DNA of 64,000 bases from Phocoena phocoena. Lineage: Eukaryota; Chordata; Mammalia; Artiodactyla; Phocoenidae. A program made the translations under genes and the position numbers. Positions 46,911 through 59,602 of the stretch are shown piece after piece. The stretch covers positions 38,711,159 to 38,775,158 of the forward strand of contig NC_089232.1 of the NCBI RefSeq assembly GCF_963924675.1, written 5' to 3'. Within the stretch, counting starts at the first letter, position 1. Each line of letters begins with the position of its first letter. The notes under the pieces were generated by a model. The model did not search any database, was not told the DNA's origin, and saw nothing but the letters and a program-made list of their open reading frames with translations.

Positions 46911-49900
46911 CTTTATTGGCTCAAACTTCTTCCTATATTAAAAGTGGTTATTTGTGTTTAGGTATTAGGTAATATTTTTAAATGAAGTTTTATACCTGTT
47001 GACTTCTAAATATTATTTCTAAGGTTATTAAGTAAAGGCAGCACTTGTATAAAATGAACATGCTCCTGAAATACCTTCTGTTCCCAAGAAACAAGTCCTT
47101 CCTGTGACAGCTTGGCACACATTTTACCTTTACTTGCGGTTAAAAAGCATCTTCTTTATTCTGGTTAGGGGCTAGGGGTAACAAAACTTAAAATTAGTCT
47201 TAATGAGAACCAAGGGGCAAAAAGGTACTGCACATATTCTTGATTAATTCCACTCTTGTAAAACAACCCTTGGAAGTAGTGTAGTCCCTTTGGGAAAGGT
47301 GGGAAGAGAGGAAAAAATGTGTAAGAGTGCCTACGAAATATGAAAAGGGAGTAGAAAAACGAAACCAACTTGGGTGAACCCGTTTCCAGAGGATTAAATT
47401 AGCCTTCTATAAACCTAGACTAAAACCTAAGCATTTGAAGTGCCTCATGTTCGTGGAGAATCAGCAGTTTGGTATAATTGCTGTACTCCTAACTTTATAG
47501 GTCTTTGGCAAAAACTAGCATGATTTTAGTAGAATGTAATCATACATAAAATAGTCATTTTTTAGAACAGATGGTAAGATTTTTAAATGTGTTCAAAGAG
47601 GAATATTGAAGGGCTTTGTTTAAAACTTCAGCTTTGTTAAAAGCTTGATTTGATCACTGGTATTGGCCTAAAAGTAAGAGGTTTTCTTGGATCAGTCAAG
47701 ACCTCAAATCCAAATCGTTTGCTGTGTTTGAAATCAGCTGTAAGTTCATGTTTGGTTTAGAACAGCTGTCACCATTTCCATTTCCATTCCATGTAATTTT
47801 CTTATCCTATAGCCCCATTGCCTACCTTGATATGTTCTGGATGTTTAAGAAACCAAGCTTTGTCCAAAATGATACTGATAGCTATAGCAAATTAAATCTA
47901 AGGTGGGCATTTCTTGCTTAATTGAAAGTTAATCATATCAGGCCAGCCTCAAGGTATTTGACAGCAAAGCCCACTGATACCATTCGAGATGTTTGGTTTA
48001 GTGCTGTTTAACTCTTCTAACAAGGCAATGTCTGAGTTACAAATTGTGAAAGAGAGCTAGAACTGTCTCATAAGTGGGTCTGAGTCCTGGTCTAGGCACC
48101 CGTTAGAATCTTGGGCAAGTCATTTGAACTTTGAAGATGGGATCACAAAGCTAATTCCTGAGTCAGTTGTGAGGATATCTCAACCAACAGTAGTATGCAT
48201 TTTTTTCTTCACATTTTAGCATGTCTGGAAATCAGGGTTTATTTTACAATCCATGGCACCTGAAAATTACAGTGGCGAGGCAATACCCCTGGCATATTTC
48301 CTTGCTTGTCCCTGTGTGAACTTAGTTATAATGGTTTGTAAGCGTTTATTTAATTGCTATTTAAAAGTGTGTTACAAAGGATTGCTCAGCAACAAAGTAA
48401 AATGTTACTTATATGCAAAATGGCAGAGGCAGCAGGATATAAACTAGATAATAAAGGGAGGAAATACTCATTGTTGGAAGGATAGTCACACTTCCATATT
48501 ATCTTGTAAAGTGGCAACCAGGTTTTTTGGGGGGACCTAAGCAAGGGAGCTGCCCATAAGTTATAATGCAAAGAATTGTCCACCAAATGCCAAGCAGTGC
48601 AATTTTATTCATAAGAAACTTTGAAATTTCAAAAAGGCTGCTGTAGCCAGTTCATGTATTTTGTAGTAAGGACTATCATATTGTCATAGTTGAAATTGTT
48701 TTCTTGTTCTCGATGGTACATAAAATTAATGGTACATCTTGCAACTGATATCTTAGAATTGAAATAAAACAGAAAGTAAAGTGTGAGTTCAGTCTTCACA
48801 GGCTGTCAACTCCACATTTAGTCAAATCTATGAAAGACTGACTCGGGTGCAGATGTTTCATGATTTGATGCCAACAGACATGCAAGGATGGAGTTGGAAG
48901 AAACACAGTATTAGAATACTGAGAAATTAATTGGTCTGATTTGCTGGTGTATGTATTGGATTTTCCTCCTAGAAAGTTTCCAGCAGAATTCAGTCTGTAA
49001 CGTGTGAAGACTTAGGTCTATGGAAAAGAGGTTCAAAAAGTTGTAAGTCACATAGTCAACCGATTCTGGTGTTGTGATTAGAAGCTCAAGAACAAAATGG
49101 GTTATTAAGTTACATAAAATATATTAATAAGTAGTACTTTGGTTCTTAAGTACTGTTGTAAAGTTAACAGTAAGTACTGTTGTAATGTTTCTTACCGCTT
49201 TTTGTGCTTTTCGTCTCTGATACATTCTGGGTAAACTTAAAAAATTAACTGTAATTCCATAATATATGTAGTCCATGTTTAGATTTCCCCAACAGTTCCT
49301 AAGAATTGTCTTTCATAGCTTATGTTTTTCCAAATAGGTATCCAATTCAGATTCATGCTTTTTGCATTTGTAGTTTTTAATTCAGTGATCGTTGTTTACT
49401 TGAAAAATATTTGGTTATTATGTGAACCTGTTTCTTAAAGTATATTCTCTTTTTTCATGTTTATCTAAGCATAGTTTATATTCTATGTTGTCTGTTGTCC
49501 CGATTGACAAAAGCCCTCCTCCGTACCCTACCCCCTGCCTTTAGAGTCCACTTAACAATTTTATTTACAGTTTTATTCTAGATGCTCTAGGGAGTAAAGT
49601 CTTACTAGCTTGCAAAGTGGTTATGTATTTAAGAATATTTTTGTAAATGAACATTTTAAGGTTTTTTTGTTTTTTGCTCATGTAACAAGAAAGGTAGTAA
49701 CAGTGACTTATTATAGTTTATTTTGTTTTGCTTTTATCAGTGACGTCCAGAGAACCGATACAGAATTTGGGAAGTGCTGCTTTATGATACAAGGTTCTGG
49801 CAATTTAGGAATTTTTTTCTATCCCCAGCACTTGGATTATACCCCAAGGTCAAATATGGCTGTGGGAATTTCAGCTATTATACCTGCATTCTAGGCAGCA

Positions 49901-51190
49901 GGGAAGATAAAAGCTTCCCCTTTTAAGACTCAGGACAAGTTGCAGAACACTTTTGAATAGATCTCCATAGCCCCACCCCATAAGAAGCTGAGAAATACAA
50001 TCTATACAATCTTAAAGCTGGATGTGTTGCTGCTCTGAATAGAATTGGCATTCGATTAATGAGGAAGGGGGAGAGTGAATTGAAAATAGCAGTCTTGACC
50101 ACAAGTTCAGCAAAATTTAAGTGAAAGTAAAGGACAAGGCAGTTGACTCTGAAAAGTAAAATCTCTAAGCATTGAGGTACTGAAAATGCCAAAGAAATTG
50201 CTCTTACAGTGGCAGCTGTCTTTGTCATTCACTGTACACAATTCAAAAAAATACTCATCTGTACAGGGTGGCAGACAAAACCATTTACTCCTTGTCTTTG
50301 TTACTAATTGCTGTGTGGTATCAATTTTCAAGATAAAAAGAAACTACTGAAACGAACATCCTGACATTACAAGAGGAAGACTTTAAAACCTAAAGGAGAG
50401 GAAGCACACAGAATTTGAGGGGGAAAGGCGATGTCTAAGAGCTGGGGAAGTTTATGTGTGGGAAACCTGTTGTTTCCTTTGTGAAAAAGGTCTTTTGGAA
50501 AAATGGGTATCTAAACTTACAGAGTCCTTTTCTTGATCTACTCCTAAGTGAGCTGTCACTGCTCTCCCCACTGTCAAGACACCTGAGGAAATTATGTCTT
50601 TTCCCCAAAGTTTGCTGACTAGACCTTTTCTTTCCTGACATGGAAGTACCTTCTCCATTTTCAGAAATCTTCCTTTATCCGCTCACCCTGTATTTCTTTG
50701 GAGACTATTATAGATTAACTTGCATTTAACTTTTTACATCTCTCTTCTCTTAGTCTGTTAGGATAAGACCAGAGTTTCATGCAAGGTGGGATACACTTTT
50801 TTGTGCTCCAGCAAGACATGCGTAAGAGATCCAGCCTGAACATTAATTCTCTGTACTTGCTACCCTAACTGAAGTTCCTAACCCAGAATGTCCTTTTCCT
50901 ACAACTATAACAAGAAAAGAAACTCCAGGCCTACCACACTTTGATCTCAGAGTCCTGAGATCAGCCATTCAAAATGAGATCAGGCTTATTCAACATGCCC
51001 CATCAGGTAAGAGCAAACTATTCTTAAGTTTATTTTACCTATTTTATGATTCATCCGACTCTTAGGCACAGAAAGTAGTGATGTACTTTCCACCTTGTTC
51101 AGACTATTGGTAATGGTCCACAAGAAATCCTTTTATTCCTGAGTCCACCTCAAATCTGGGTGTTCAGAGACATTTAAAAAGGTAGAACTG
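46911..51190. other. Unique intergenic DNA downstream of XPO1
   Basis: About 4.3 kb with no young SINE or LINE, no convincing ORF and no splice-bounded exon. A diverged MIR-like segment may lie at 48065-48180. An AATAAA at 48763-48768 could be a distal XPO1 poly(A) signal. A repeated 'taagtactgttgtaa' occurs at 49147 and 49171. Confidence 0.6.
48065..48180 (+). repeat. Possible MIR remnant
   Basis: 'gagtcctggtctaggcaccc' followed by 'cttgggcaagtcatttgaac' and 'gttgtgaggatatc' loosely follows the MIR core and 3' region. Confidence 0.4.
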
Positions 51191-51446
51191 GGACTTCCCT
51201 GGTGGCGCAATGGTTAAGAATCCGCCTGCCACTGCAGAGGACACGGGTTGGATCCCTGGTCCGGGAATATCCCACATGCCGCGGAGCAACTAAGCCTGGG
51301 AGCCACAACTACTGAAGCCTGTGCGCCTAGAGCCAGTGCTTGGTAAGAGAAGCTACCGCAAAGAGAAGCCTGCGCACCACAACTAGAGAAAGCCTGCATG
51401 CAGCAGCAAAGACCCAGCACAGCCAAAAATAAAATAAAAATAAAAA
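51191..51446 (+). repeat. Long tRNA-Glu SINE (Bov-tA/CHR-like), sense
   Basis: 'gggacttccctggtggcgca' start, 'gcctgccactgcagaggaca', long body with 'gcgcctagagccagtgcttg', ending 'cagccaaaaataaaataaa'. Confidence 0.88.
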
Positions 51447-51696
51447 ACCAACGTCCTGAGCTTTGAAGTTGATGTACCTGCACTTTAGGTTGCCTTAAGC
51501 ATTACAAATAGTTTGTTAACTGGCAGAAATAATTAACCAATTAGTCTATAGGAAGAAAATTTTCTGCTTCTGAAGGTGATTGCAGCTAATTCACAAGTGA
51601 GCTGTCAGGAGGCCACAGTGTTAAAAATAGAAAAGACCACATAACAATTGCTTAGATTCATCCATGCATAGCCACACACAAAAAATCTTCCTGATA

Positions 51697-51885
51697 TGGG
51701 ACTTTCCTGGTGGTCCAGTTGCTAAGACTCCATGCTTCCAATGCAGGGGGCCCGGGTTCAATCCCTGGTCAGGGAACTAGATCCCACATGCCACAACAAA
51801 GATTCTGCATGCTGCAAGGAAGATCCCTCATGCAGCAATGAAGATCTGTGTGCTGACCTGCTGCAGCCAAATATTTTTTTAAAAA
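51697..51885 (+). repeat. CHRS-type tRNA SINE, sense
   Basis: 'gggactttcctggtggtcca', B-box-like 'gggttcaatccc', 'cccacatgccacaac', ending 'ctgcagccaaatatttttt'. Confidence 0.82.
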
Positions 51886-52431
51886 GTCATTCTGATAGAT
51901 TTTAGTAAGCTAGATTGCTCCCCCTTTTTGGTCAGTAATCTTTGTTCCATGAGGTGATGTGCGATAAATTACACTTCCCCATAATATTTACACATTTTGT
52001 GCTCCATAGAGCCTTAGCTGACTAGTTAAATTTCTTGTGCTGGACTAGGCTCTGCTTGTCTCCTAATTTAAAATCTCTGTGCTTTCTGACCGCCAAGGTA
52101 AAGAAGAGAGGACTCTTTTAGAAACAATTTTTAAAAAACGGGGATCATTTTTTACCTCTCAGCAATTCAAGTTCTAACTCCAAAATTTGTATTAATTTAA
52201 AATAAATTTTGTTTATATAACTGTATGAAGTTATAATACGTATCTAGGGTAGGAAATACTGTTAATTCATAAATTGTACCTGTTAATATTCACCTAAGTT
52301 GTAAACTAATGCACTAATTGGTTGTGTTTGCTTCGACCTTAGTTCTTCAGGGTGACCTGATGCCGTTTTGTTTTGTCATTTTGTCTCCATGAAGCAGCTG
52401 TGTGAAGCTTTTATTAGTTAAAAGAGCTTCC

Positions 52432-52635
52432 AGGGCTTCCCTGGTGGCGCAGTGGTTGAGAGTCCGCCTGCCGATGCAGGAGACACGGGTTTGTGCCCCA
52501 GTCCGGGAAGATCCCACATGCCGGGAGCAGCTGGGCCCGTGAGCCATGGCCGCCGAGCCTGCGCGTCCGGAGCCTGTGCTCCGCAACGGGAGAGGCCACA
52601 GCAATGAGAGGCCCGTGTACCGCAAAAAAAAAAAA
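52432..52635 (+). repeat. CHR-2-type SINE, sense
   Basis: GGGCTTCCCTGGTGGCGCAG to CGTGTACCGC plus A-tail. Perfect TSD AAAAGAGCTTCC at 52420-52431 and 52636-52647. Lacks a few bases of the 'gccgcggagcggc' stretch. Confidence 0.92.
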
Positions 52636-52647
52636 AAAAGAGCTTCC

Positions 52648-54580
52648 GGAATTTTTCTGAATTCAGTCATCACAAAATATGTAGATGATTAATACGAATG
52701 AATTTTCCTGGTTTCAATGGAATCATAACCTTTGAATAGCTACAGAGATACTTAATAGATGTAAAGTTACAACCTCAGGAAAGATTCATAGATTTTGGCA
52801 AGTCTGAACTATGCTATAAATTCCTCAGGCTGCCTTTGCAAAATAAATTTGAGAATGTGCCTGGGTTGCTGGGTCATCTACTCCATTAAGGTGACTCGTG
52901 TCAGAATATCCATGGAATTTTGGAGATAAGAGTTTCAGAATAATCTTGAAAAGTATGCATTCAAACACAGCATAGTCCAGCTGTGGTTCTGTGAAAGCAT
53001 ATTGTTTTTCATGAAACTTCTGAAATAGAAGCTGAAAGCTATAAGTTTGAAAAATACTATTTCTCCTCACTGATTCTTAGAAAAAGACTTTTTAAAAAAT
53101 TCCAATAATCATTCAAATTTCAAAAAATGTATTCCTCTGACAACTTTCTTGCTTCTCACTTTTGAGTTCTAAGAAGGGGAAGAGAGAGAGAGAGACAAAG
53201 ACAGACAGAGATGACAGGATGAAAAATCTTACCAAGACCTTGTTACCAGCCTCATGAAGGTACAGACTCCCTCTTCCAAAATGCTCTTTTGCTTTGCTCA
53301 CAAGGAACTTAGGAGTTATGCCTTCTGGAATTGTCCCTTGGAAATTTTCACATCGTGAGGCAATAAATGAATGAGAGGTATGACTTTTATTTGTAAAGTG
53401 GGAGATAGGATATTTGAAAGGGAAGTGAAGAGTTAAACTGGCAAATGGCTGAGACATTTTGGGGCAAATCACTGTTGACAAAGTTCGTACTGAAGTTGAT
53501 TCCACTAAAGGTACTTAAAGAGTACCCCCTGTCAAACATTTGTGTACATAAAAGAAGCAAGTAGTCCAATGTGAAGATTTCTGGTCTTCAACATCCAGCA
53601 TGATTCAGGCCATACCTGTTACCTTTTCAAGTTTGCTTCGCACTTAGAGGATAATTTAACATGAAGTTCGTGAAGTTTAGACTTCAGGGCCCCTGTCTTG
53701 CAAGAGTTCCTTCCAAAGCCCTTAGCTATGTGTGACATTTGCAATATTTGTCAGTTTTTAAAATTTGTGATTATTATGACTTCTGTTCTCATTCTAAGTA
53801 AGTATTCACTTTTGAACATAATTTTATATTTGCAATTTTGTATTTTTCTTGAAGCAAGCCCCCCTAATTGTGTAAGCTTTTGGATAACACAGAAGATATA
53901 GATCCACCCCTATTTGCACCATTTTGTACTTACTTGTTTTCCTTTAGTCCCACAGTTACTTTGAGGATGGGGTTACTATTCTGAAAACAGGAAAATTAAA
54001 TGAACCTGTGCATCCTAGATGCTGTGATTCCTCAAGCCTTCTTTCCCTTCTTGGTTCCCAGGAAAACTAGTAGCTAGACCCTCAGGCTTCTGCCAGGAGA
54101 CTGCAAGAATCTCCTCTGGGAATCTGTCCAGCTAAGAAGGAAGGAACCAAAGGTATTGGCAGAAGTTCCAGTTGGACCTCTCTACAATGAAGGTCACAGT
54201 AGACGAGCCCCACGCATGGGCATAGCCTTCCAGTTAATTTTTTTATTCTTGCACTTTAAGTATGAATGGACAACTAAGGATTATCAGGCATCTGAGGGCA
54301 GCCTCAATATGAAAGGTAAAACAAAATGAACAGAAAAAACATGAAAAACTTGAAGAAAACAGAGACCATGCACAGGCAAGGAAAGTAAACAAACTATCAC
54401 CAGTAACCTCAGAGAAGTTAAGAGAAGCTATAGCAACCAAGAAATAAGAAGAGGTTAATATATTAAAGGTAAATTTAGAAAACGAAAAGGAACTTTTGCA
54501 AGTTAGGTTGTTTATTTCTGCTGTTCTTTGAGTTGAAGGATAAGTTGAGGAAATCTCCCCAGAAGAGAGTAAAAAGACAA
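52648..54580. other. Unassigned intergenic DNA
   Basis: No gene or recognisable element apart from a short GA-rich microsatellite at about 53177-53210. Open frames here are short and carry no family signature. Confidence 0.5.
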
Positions 54581-54584
54581 ATTA

Positions 54585-55335
54585 CACAAAATAGTGATTT
54601 GACATTTGCATACATTATGAAATGATTACCATGATAAGTCTAGTAACCATCTGTCCCCATACAAAGTTATTATGATATTATTGACCATACTCCTTATGCT
54701 ATATATTACATCCTAGTAGCTTATTTATTTTGTAACAGGAGGATTGTATCTCTTAATCCCCTTCACCTATTTCATCCCACCCGTAACCCCCCCTCTCTGG
54801 CAACCACCCAGAGTTCTCTGTATCTATGAGTCTGTTTCTGTTTTATGCTTGTTTGTTTGTTTTGCTTATTAGATTCCACGTTTGTAATCATTTAAATCAT
54901 TGGCCCGTGTGGAATTTTAGTGTTTTCATGTAAGATGCTATTATTTTGCTGCATTTATTTCAGTCTTTTCTTGTTCATGTTTTTATACATAGATATAATC
55001 ATACTGTATATACAATTTATTTTAAGCCTAAATGTTCTTTCTTATCCTGGAGAGTCTTAACCATTTTGGGGGGAAATGTAATGAAATTTCAGACAATTGC
55101 ATATATACTACAAATTTTATATATAATTTCAGGTCTCTAATTAGATATAGTTTTTACACAAACAATAGCTTATTGCACACTGGACTTTCTCACCTAGTGA
55201 GTCACATATCTTGCTTGTCCCATATCAGTATGTAAAGAGCTTCCTCTTTATTATGGCTACATTATATTCCATTAGATGAATATACCATAATTAATTTAAC
55301 CGTATAGTACTATGATGAACATAGTACAATATCAA
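54585..55335 (-). repeat. Old LINE-1 (L1M-type), antisense, proximal part
   Basis: 'gatattattgaccatactcc', 'ttcacctatttcatcccacc', 'atatcagtatgtaaagagct' and 'ggctacattatattccatt' are old-L1 antisense 3' text. The element resumes after a MIR at about 55590. Confidence 0.6.
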
Positions 55336-55344
55336 GTAGAAATT

Positions 55345-55580
55345 AAAGAAAGGAGTCTGGAGCTGTACTGCCTGGGTTTGAATTCCAGCTCCAGCACTTA
55401 CTAGCTGTGTGACCTCTCCGAACCTCAATTTCCTTATCTATAAAATGGGAATAATACCTACCCATAAAGTACCCATCTGTAAAATGGGAATCATACCAAC
55501 CACATTAGGTTATGAGGATTAAATGAGTTAATATATATAAAGCATTCAGAATAATGTTTGATCCAGAAGTAAGTGCTAAT
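55345..55580 (+). repeat. MIR SINE, sense
   Basis: 'ggagctgtactgcctgggtt', 'cttactagctgtgtgacctc', 'ctcaatttccttatctataa', 'aggattaaatgagttaatat' and 'aagcattcagaataatg' cover nearly the full MIR. A local duplication of 'tgtaaaatgggaat' sits at about 55440-55490. Confidence 0.88.
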
Positions 55581-55589
55581 TTCTTGCTA

Positions 55590-55700
55590 ATACTCTGAAG
55601 AAACTTATACATATGTGAGTATATACAAATGATAAATTTCTAGCAGCAAAATAGCTGGACCAATGGGTTTGTGTGTTTGTAACTTTAATGGATATAGATA
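55590..55700 (-). repeat. Old LINE-1 (L1M-type), antisense, distal part
   Basis: 'gataaatttctagcagcaaa', 'atagctggaccaatgggttt' continue the L1 text that stops at about 55335, so the MIR lies within it. Confidence 0.5.
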
Positions 55701-56469
55701 TGAGCTAAAATATGGCCTTAGTTGCTGCTATGTGAAAAAATTAATTATTTAAATTCTACTAAAATGCATTAGTTCAAGCTAGTCATTCTAAGATACCATG
55801 ATGATCATTGATAAATGGGTCTCCTGACATAGTGACATCTGAGAAACATTTGCAGCATTTCTATCAGTTCAGTTCATTTCACAACAGGAAACCTGCCCTT
55901 TAGAAGGATCTCTGTTTATCCTTATCCTTTATGTAGTTGTTACTACTCATAAATAAAGTTTTTACTCTAGTTTTATTTTTATTACAGTTTTTGATATTTA
56001 TACATTGGATACTTTATAACAAAATGTTAAAAATAAACACACAGGATAAAAAGACAGCAAAGTTGGAAAAGTTTCCTAACAGTCTTTTAAAATATAAAGT
56101 TGAATCTGCTGAATCTGCTGGAGGACAAAAGGGAGGTAGTTCTAGTGATGAATTGTAGCCTGAACTTGAAACACTGTATAAAATAAGAACAGTCCAGAAT
56201 GTCCTTTGATACTGTAGAAGAATTGATACAATAATAAAGCAATTAGTTATATTTCCAGAATGAAAAAACAGCTTTATTATTTCAACAATATATTTGGGTG
56301 GCCTATTATTGCAGGTTACATAAATGTAGATACAATTTAAAATAGTTAAATGTAGTATTATTAAAGGTTGAAAGTGCTAATAACCACATATTCCATCTAA
56401 ATCACAGTTCTCTTATAGCTTATGAGTTTGCAATGATCAGTGGGGAAATTTTTTTTAATTAAAATAATA

Positions 56470-56735
56470 TGTTTCTATTCAGCAATAAAAAAAGAAAAAA
56501 TACTAGTTACACATGCAACAAAGTGGATGCATCTCAAAAGCATCATGTAGATGAACGAAGCCAGACACAAAGGAGTATATACGTACAATTGCATTTTAAT
56601 AAAATTCATGAAAAAACAAAATTAATGTGAGATAATAGAGAGTGATTATATGGGTATTATACATCTTTCAATACTCATCAAAATGAAGACCTAATATGTA
56701 TATTTTTTATGTTAATTATACCTTAATTAAAAAAT
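56470..56735 (+). repeat. Old LINE-1 (L1M-type) fragment, sense
   Basis: 'tattcagcaataaaaaaaga', 'gtggatgcatctcaaaagca' and 'gaagccagacacaaaggagt' match sense ORF2-end/3'-UTR text of old L1. Confidence 0.65.
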
Positions 56736-57416
56736 ATGATAGCAGTTAAAATATAATAGCATGTTTCTGAGCATGCAGTCTGTATGTACAATAAACCATT
56801 AGAAATGATGACTCCCAAGGTTTTTAAAAATCAAGATGTTGATAAAAGCAAGAAAAATTGTATATATATTATGTAAAATATATTTAGACATATATAACAT
56901 AACCATCAACTGATTTTAACTCTAGTTAAAATAATTGAAACTGAACAGTTTCAGATATAAAATATTTTAAAAGACTTCCAAAAAGCAGCACACATATATA
57001 ATATAATATTATGATCTAGATTAATGGTTCTGATTTTTGCAAAACATACATCTACTGAAATGTGAAAACTTTTAGGAAAACATACATGAAACTGGTAAAA
57101 TTTCATCATTGATGAGATTTCAGGTGTTTTATATAAAAGTATTGTAATAATTTACTTAAAACAAATAGAGAAAAGTAATTTTAAATTATTTATTTATTGA
57201 GCTTCAAAGCTCCAAGGATAAGTTAGTGGTTTTTATTGATCTTATGGAGATGATAGAATCACCTGAAATAATAGATCAAATTTATTAGTAGTATGTTAAA
57301 AATTAGTTCAATGAGAAATCTTACATAAAATCCAAATTGAATTTTGTACAGACTGAGTGAGGTTAGAAAGAAAATCTGGACTTTCAGCCAAAAGTTTAGA
57401 AAATTTTCCAGATTAT
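56736..57416. other. AT-rich intergenic DNA
   Basis: Very AT-rich, with many 'atataat' runs. No gene or defined repeat recognised. Confidence 0.5.
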
Positions 57417-58265
57417 TTTTTAAAATTTTTATTGGAGTATAGTTGATTTACAGTGTTGTGTATGTTTCAGGTGTACAGCAAAGTGAATCAGTTATACATA
57501 TACATATATCCACTCTTTTTTGTTTTTTTAGATTCTTTTTCCATATAGGCCATTATAGACTATTGAGTAGAGTTCCCTGTGCTATACAGCATGTTCTTAT
57601 TATCTATTTTATGTATAGTAGTCTGTATATGTCAATCCCAATCTCCCAATTTATCCCTCCCCCCTTATCCCCTGGTAACCATAAGCTTGTTTTCTACATC
57701 CATGACTCTACTTCTGTTTGGTAAGTAAGTTCATTTGTACCCTTTTTTTTAGATTCCACATATAGGCGATATGATATGATATTTGTCTTTCTGTGTCTGA
57801 CATACTTCACTCAGTATGACAGTCTCTAGGTCCATCCATGTTGCTGCAAATGGCATTATTTCATTCTTTTTTATGGCTGAGTAATATTCCATTGTATACA
57901 TGTACCACATCTTCTTTATCCATTCCTCTGTTGATGGACATTTAGGTTGTTTCCATCCTGGCTATTGTAAATAGTGCTGCAATGAACATTGGAGTGCATG
58001 TATCTTTTGGAATTACAGTTTTCTTCCGGCATATGCCCAGGAGTGGAATTGCTGGGTCATATGGTAATTCTATTTTTAGTATTTTAAGGAACCTCCATAC
58101 TGTTCTACATAGTGGCTGAATCAATTTACATTCCCATCAACAGTGTAGGAGGGTACCCTTTTCTCCACGCCCTCTCCAGCATTTATTGTTAGATTTTTTG
58201 ATGATGGCCATTCTGACCAGTGTGAGGTGATACCTCATTATAGTTTTGATTTGCAATTTTCTGGA
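57417..58265 (-). repeat. Cetartiodactyl LINE-1 3' end, 5'-truncated, antisense
   Basis: 'tttttattggagtatagttg', 'tatacagcatgttcttatta' and 'gtaccacatcttctttatcc', then antisense ORF2 C-terminal text to 'gatacctcattatagttttg'. An in-frame ORF2 remnant is visible on the - strand. Confidence 0.9.
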
Positions 58266-58538
58266 TATTTGAATTCAGCATTAATTGACTGTATTCAACT
58301 CTCTCTGGATGATGTGATTTTAAAATGTAAATCAATCACTTTAAATAGTGTTGGGTAAGTTTGATTTTTCTATCACAAATAAAAAAAAAATCTAAATTAT
58401 ATGGATGAAAGGTAGGGAATTGAAATAATAAAAATTGGAAGAATATTTGGATTTCCATGGGCAGCCTGTGATGCAAGAGCTGAAAAAGCAGTTAGAAATT
58501 GAATCAAGCCTCATATATTTAGTTTTACAGAAGTTACA

Positions 58539-58665
58539 GGGAATTCCCTGGTTGTCCAGTGGTTAGGACTCCAAGTTCTCACTGCTGAGGGCCCTGGTTC
58601 AATCCCTGGTCCAGGAACTAAAATCCCACAAGCCGGGCGGTACAGCCAAAAAAAGAAAAAAAGGA
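58539..58665 (+). repeat. CHRS-type tRNA SINE, sense
   Basis: 'gggaattccctggttgtcca', 'ggttcaatccctggtccagg', 'cccacaagccgggcggtaca' and an A-rich tail. Confidence 0.82.
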
Positions 58666-58922
58666 ATTATGAAACTTGAGTAAGCCTTTGGAAAGTAAAA
58701 TTTTCTTTAAAGATTCGGTTTTAATAAACAGTATTCTAACATGTCATTTTTTTTTTTTTTTTGGCTTTATAAGAAGTCAGTTTCAGTTATTGAAGATGAT
58801 AGATTCATAATTGACTAAAATGATTAAATATATAAAACTAAAGTAAGGAAACTATGAAAGACAAGTGAAAGATATAGAAATGAAGAAATATGAAATATAA
58901 TATAAAACAAAACAAAATGAAG

Positions 58923-59279
58923 GGGATTTCCCTGGTGGCACAATGGTAAAGAATCCGCCTGCCAATGCAGGGGACATGGGTTCGAGCCCTGGTCTGGGAA
59001 GATCCCACGTGCTGCAGAGCAACTAAGCCTGTGCATCACAACTACTGAGCCTGTGTTCTTGAGACCACGAGCCACAACTACTGAGCCCACATGCCACAGC
59101 TGTTGAAGCCCATGTGCCGAGAGCCCGTGCTCCGCAACAAGAGAAGCCACCACAATGAGAAAGAAGCACATGCACCCCAACGAAGTGTAGCTCGCCACAA
59201 CTAGAGAAAGCCTGTGTGCAGCAACAAAAACCCAATGCAGCCAAAAAATAAGTAAATAAAATTTTAAAAAAGCAAAAGG
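58923..59279 (+). repeat. Long tRNA-Glu SINE (Bov-tA/CHR-like), sense
   Basis: 'gggatttccctggtggcaca' start, full long body, 'cccaatgcagccaaaaaata' tail. TSD CAAAATGAAG at 58913-58922 and 59280-59289. Confidence 0.9.
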
Positions 59280-59383
59280 CAAAATGAAGATTAGATTCTA
59301 AAAGAATAATTAAATTATCAAAGAAAATATATGAATATGTGTTTATTGTTTGATCATTAAAGTGAAATTAAAAAACACAATGA

Positions 59384-59589
59384 GGGCTTCCCTGGTGGCG
59401 CAGTGGTTGAGAGTCTGCCTGCCAATGCAGGGGACACGGGTTCGTGCCCCAGTCTGGGAAGATCCCACATGCCGCGGAGCGGCTGGGTCCATGAGCCATG
59501 GCCGCTATGCCTGCACGTCCGGAGAGCTGTGCTCCACAACGGCAGAGGCCACAACAGTGAGAGGCCCGCGTACAGCAAAAAAAAAAAAA
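59384..59589 (+). repeat. CHR-2-type SINE, sense
   Basis: GGGCTTCCCTGGTGGCGCAG to CGCGTACAGC plus A-tail. Perfect TSD AAAAACACAATGA at 59371-59383 and 59590-59602. Confidence 0.93.
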
Positions 59590-59602
59590 AAAACACAATG
59601 AA

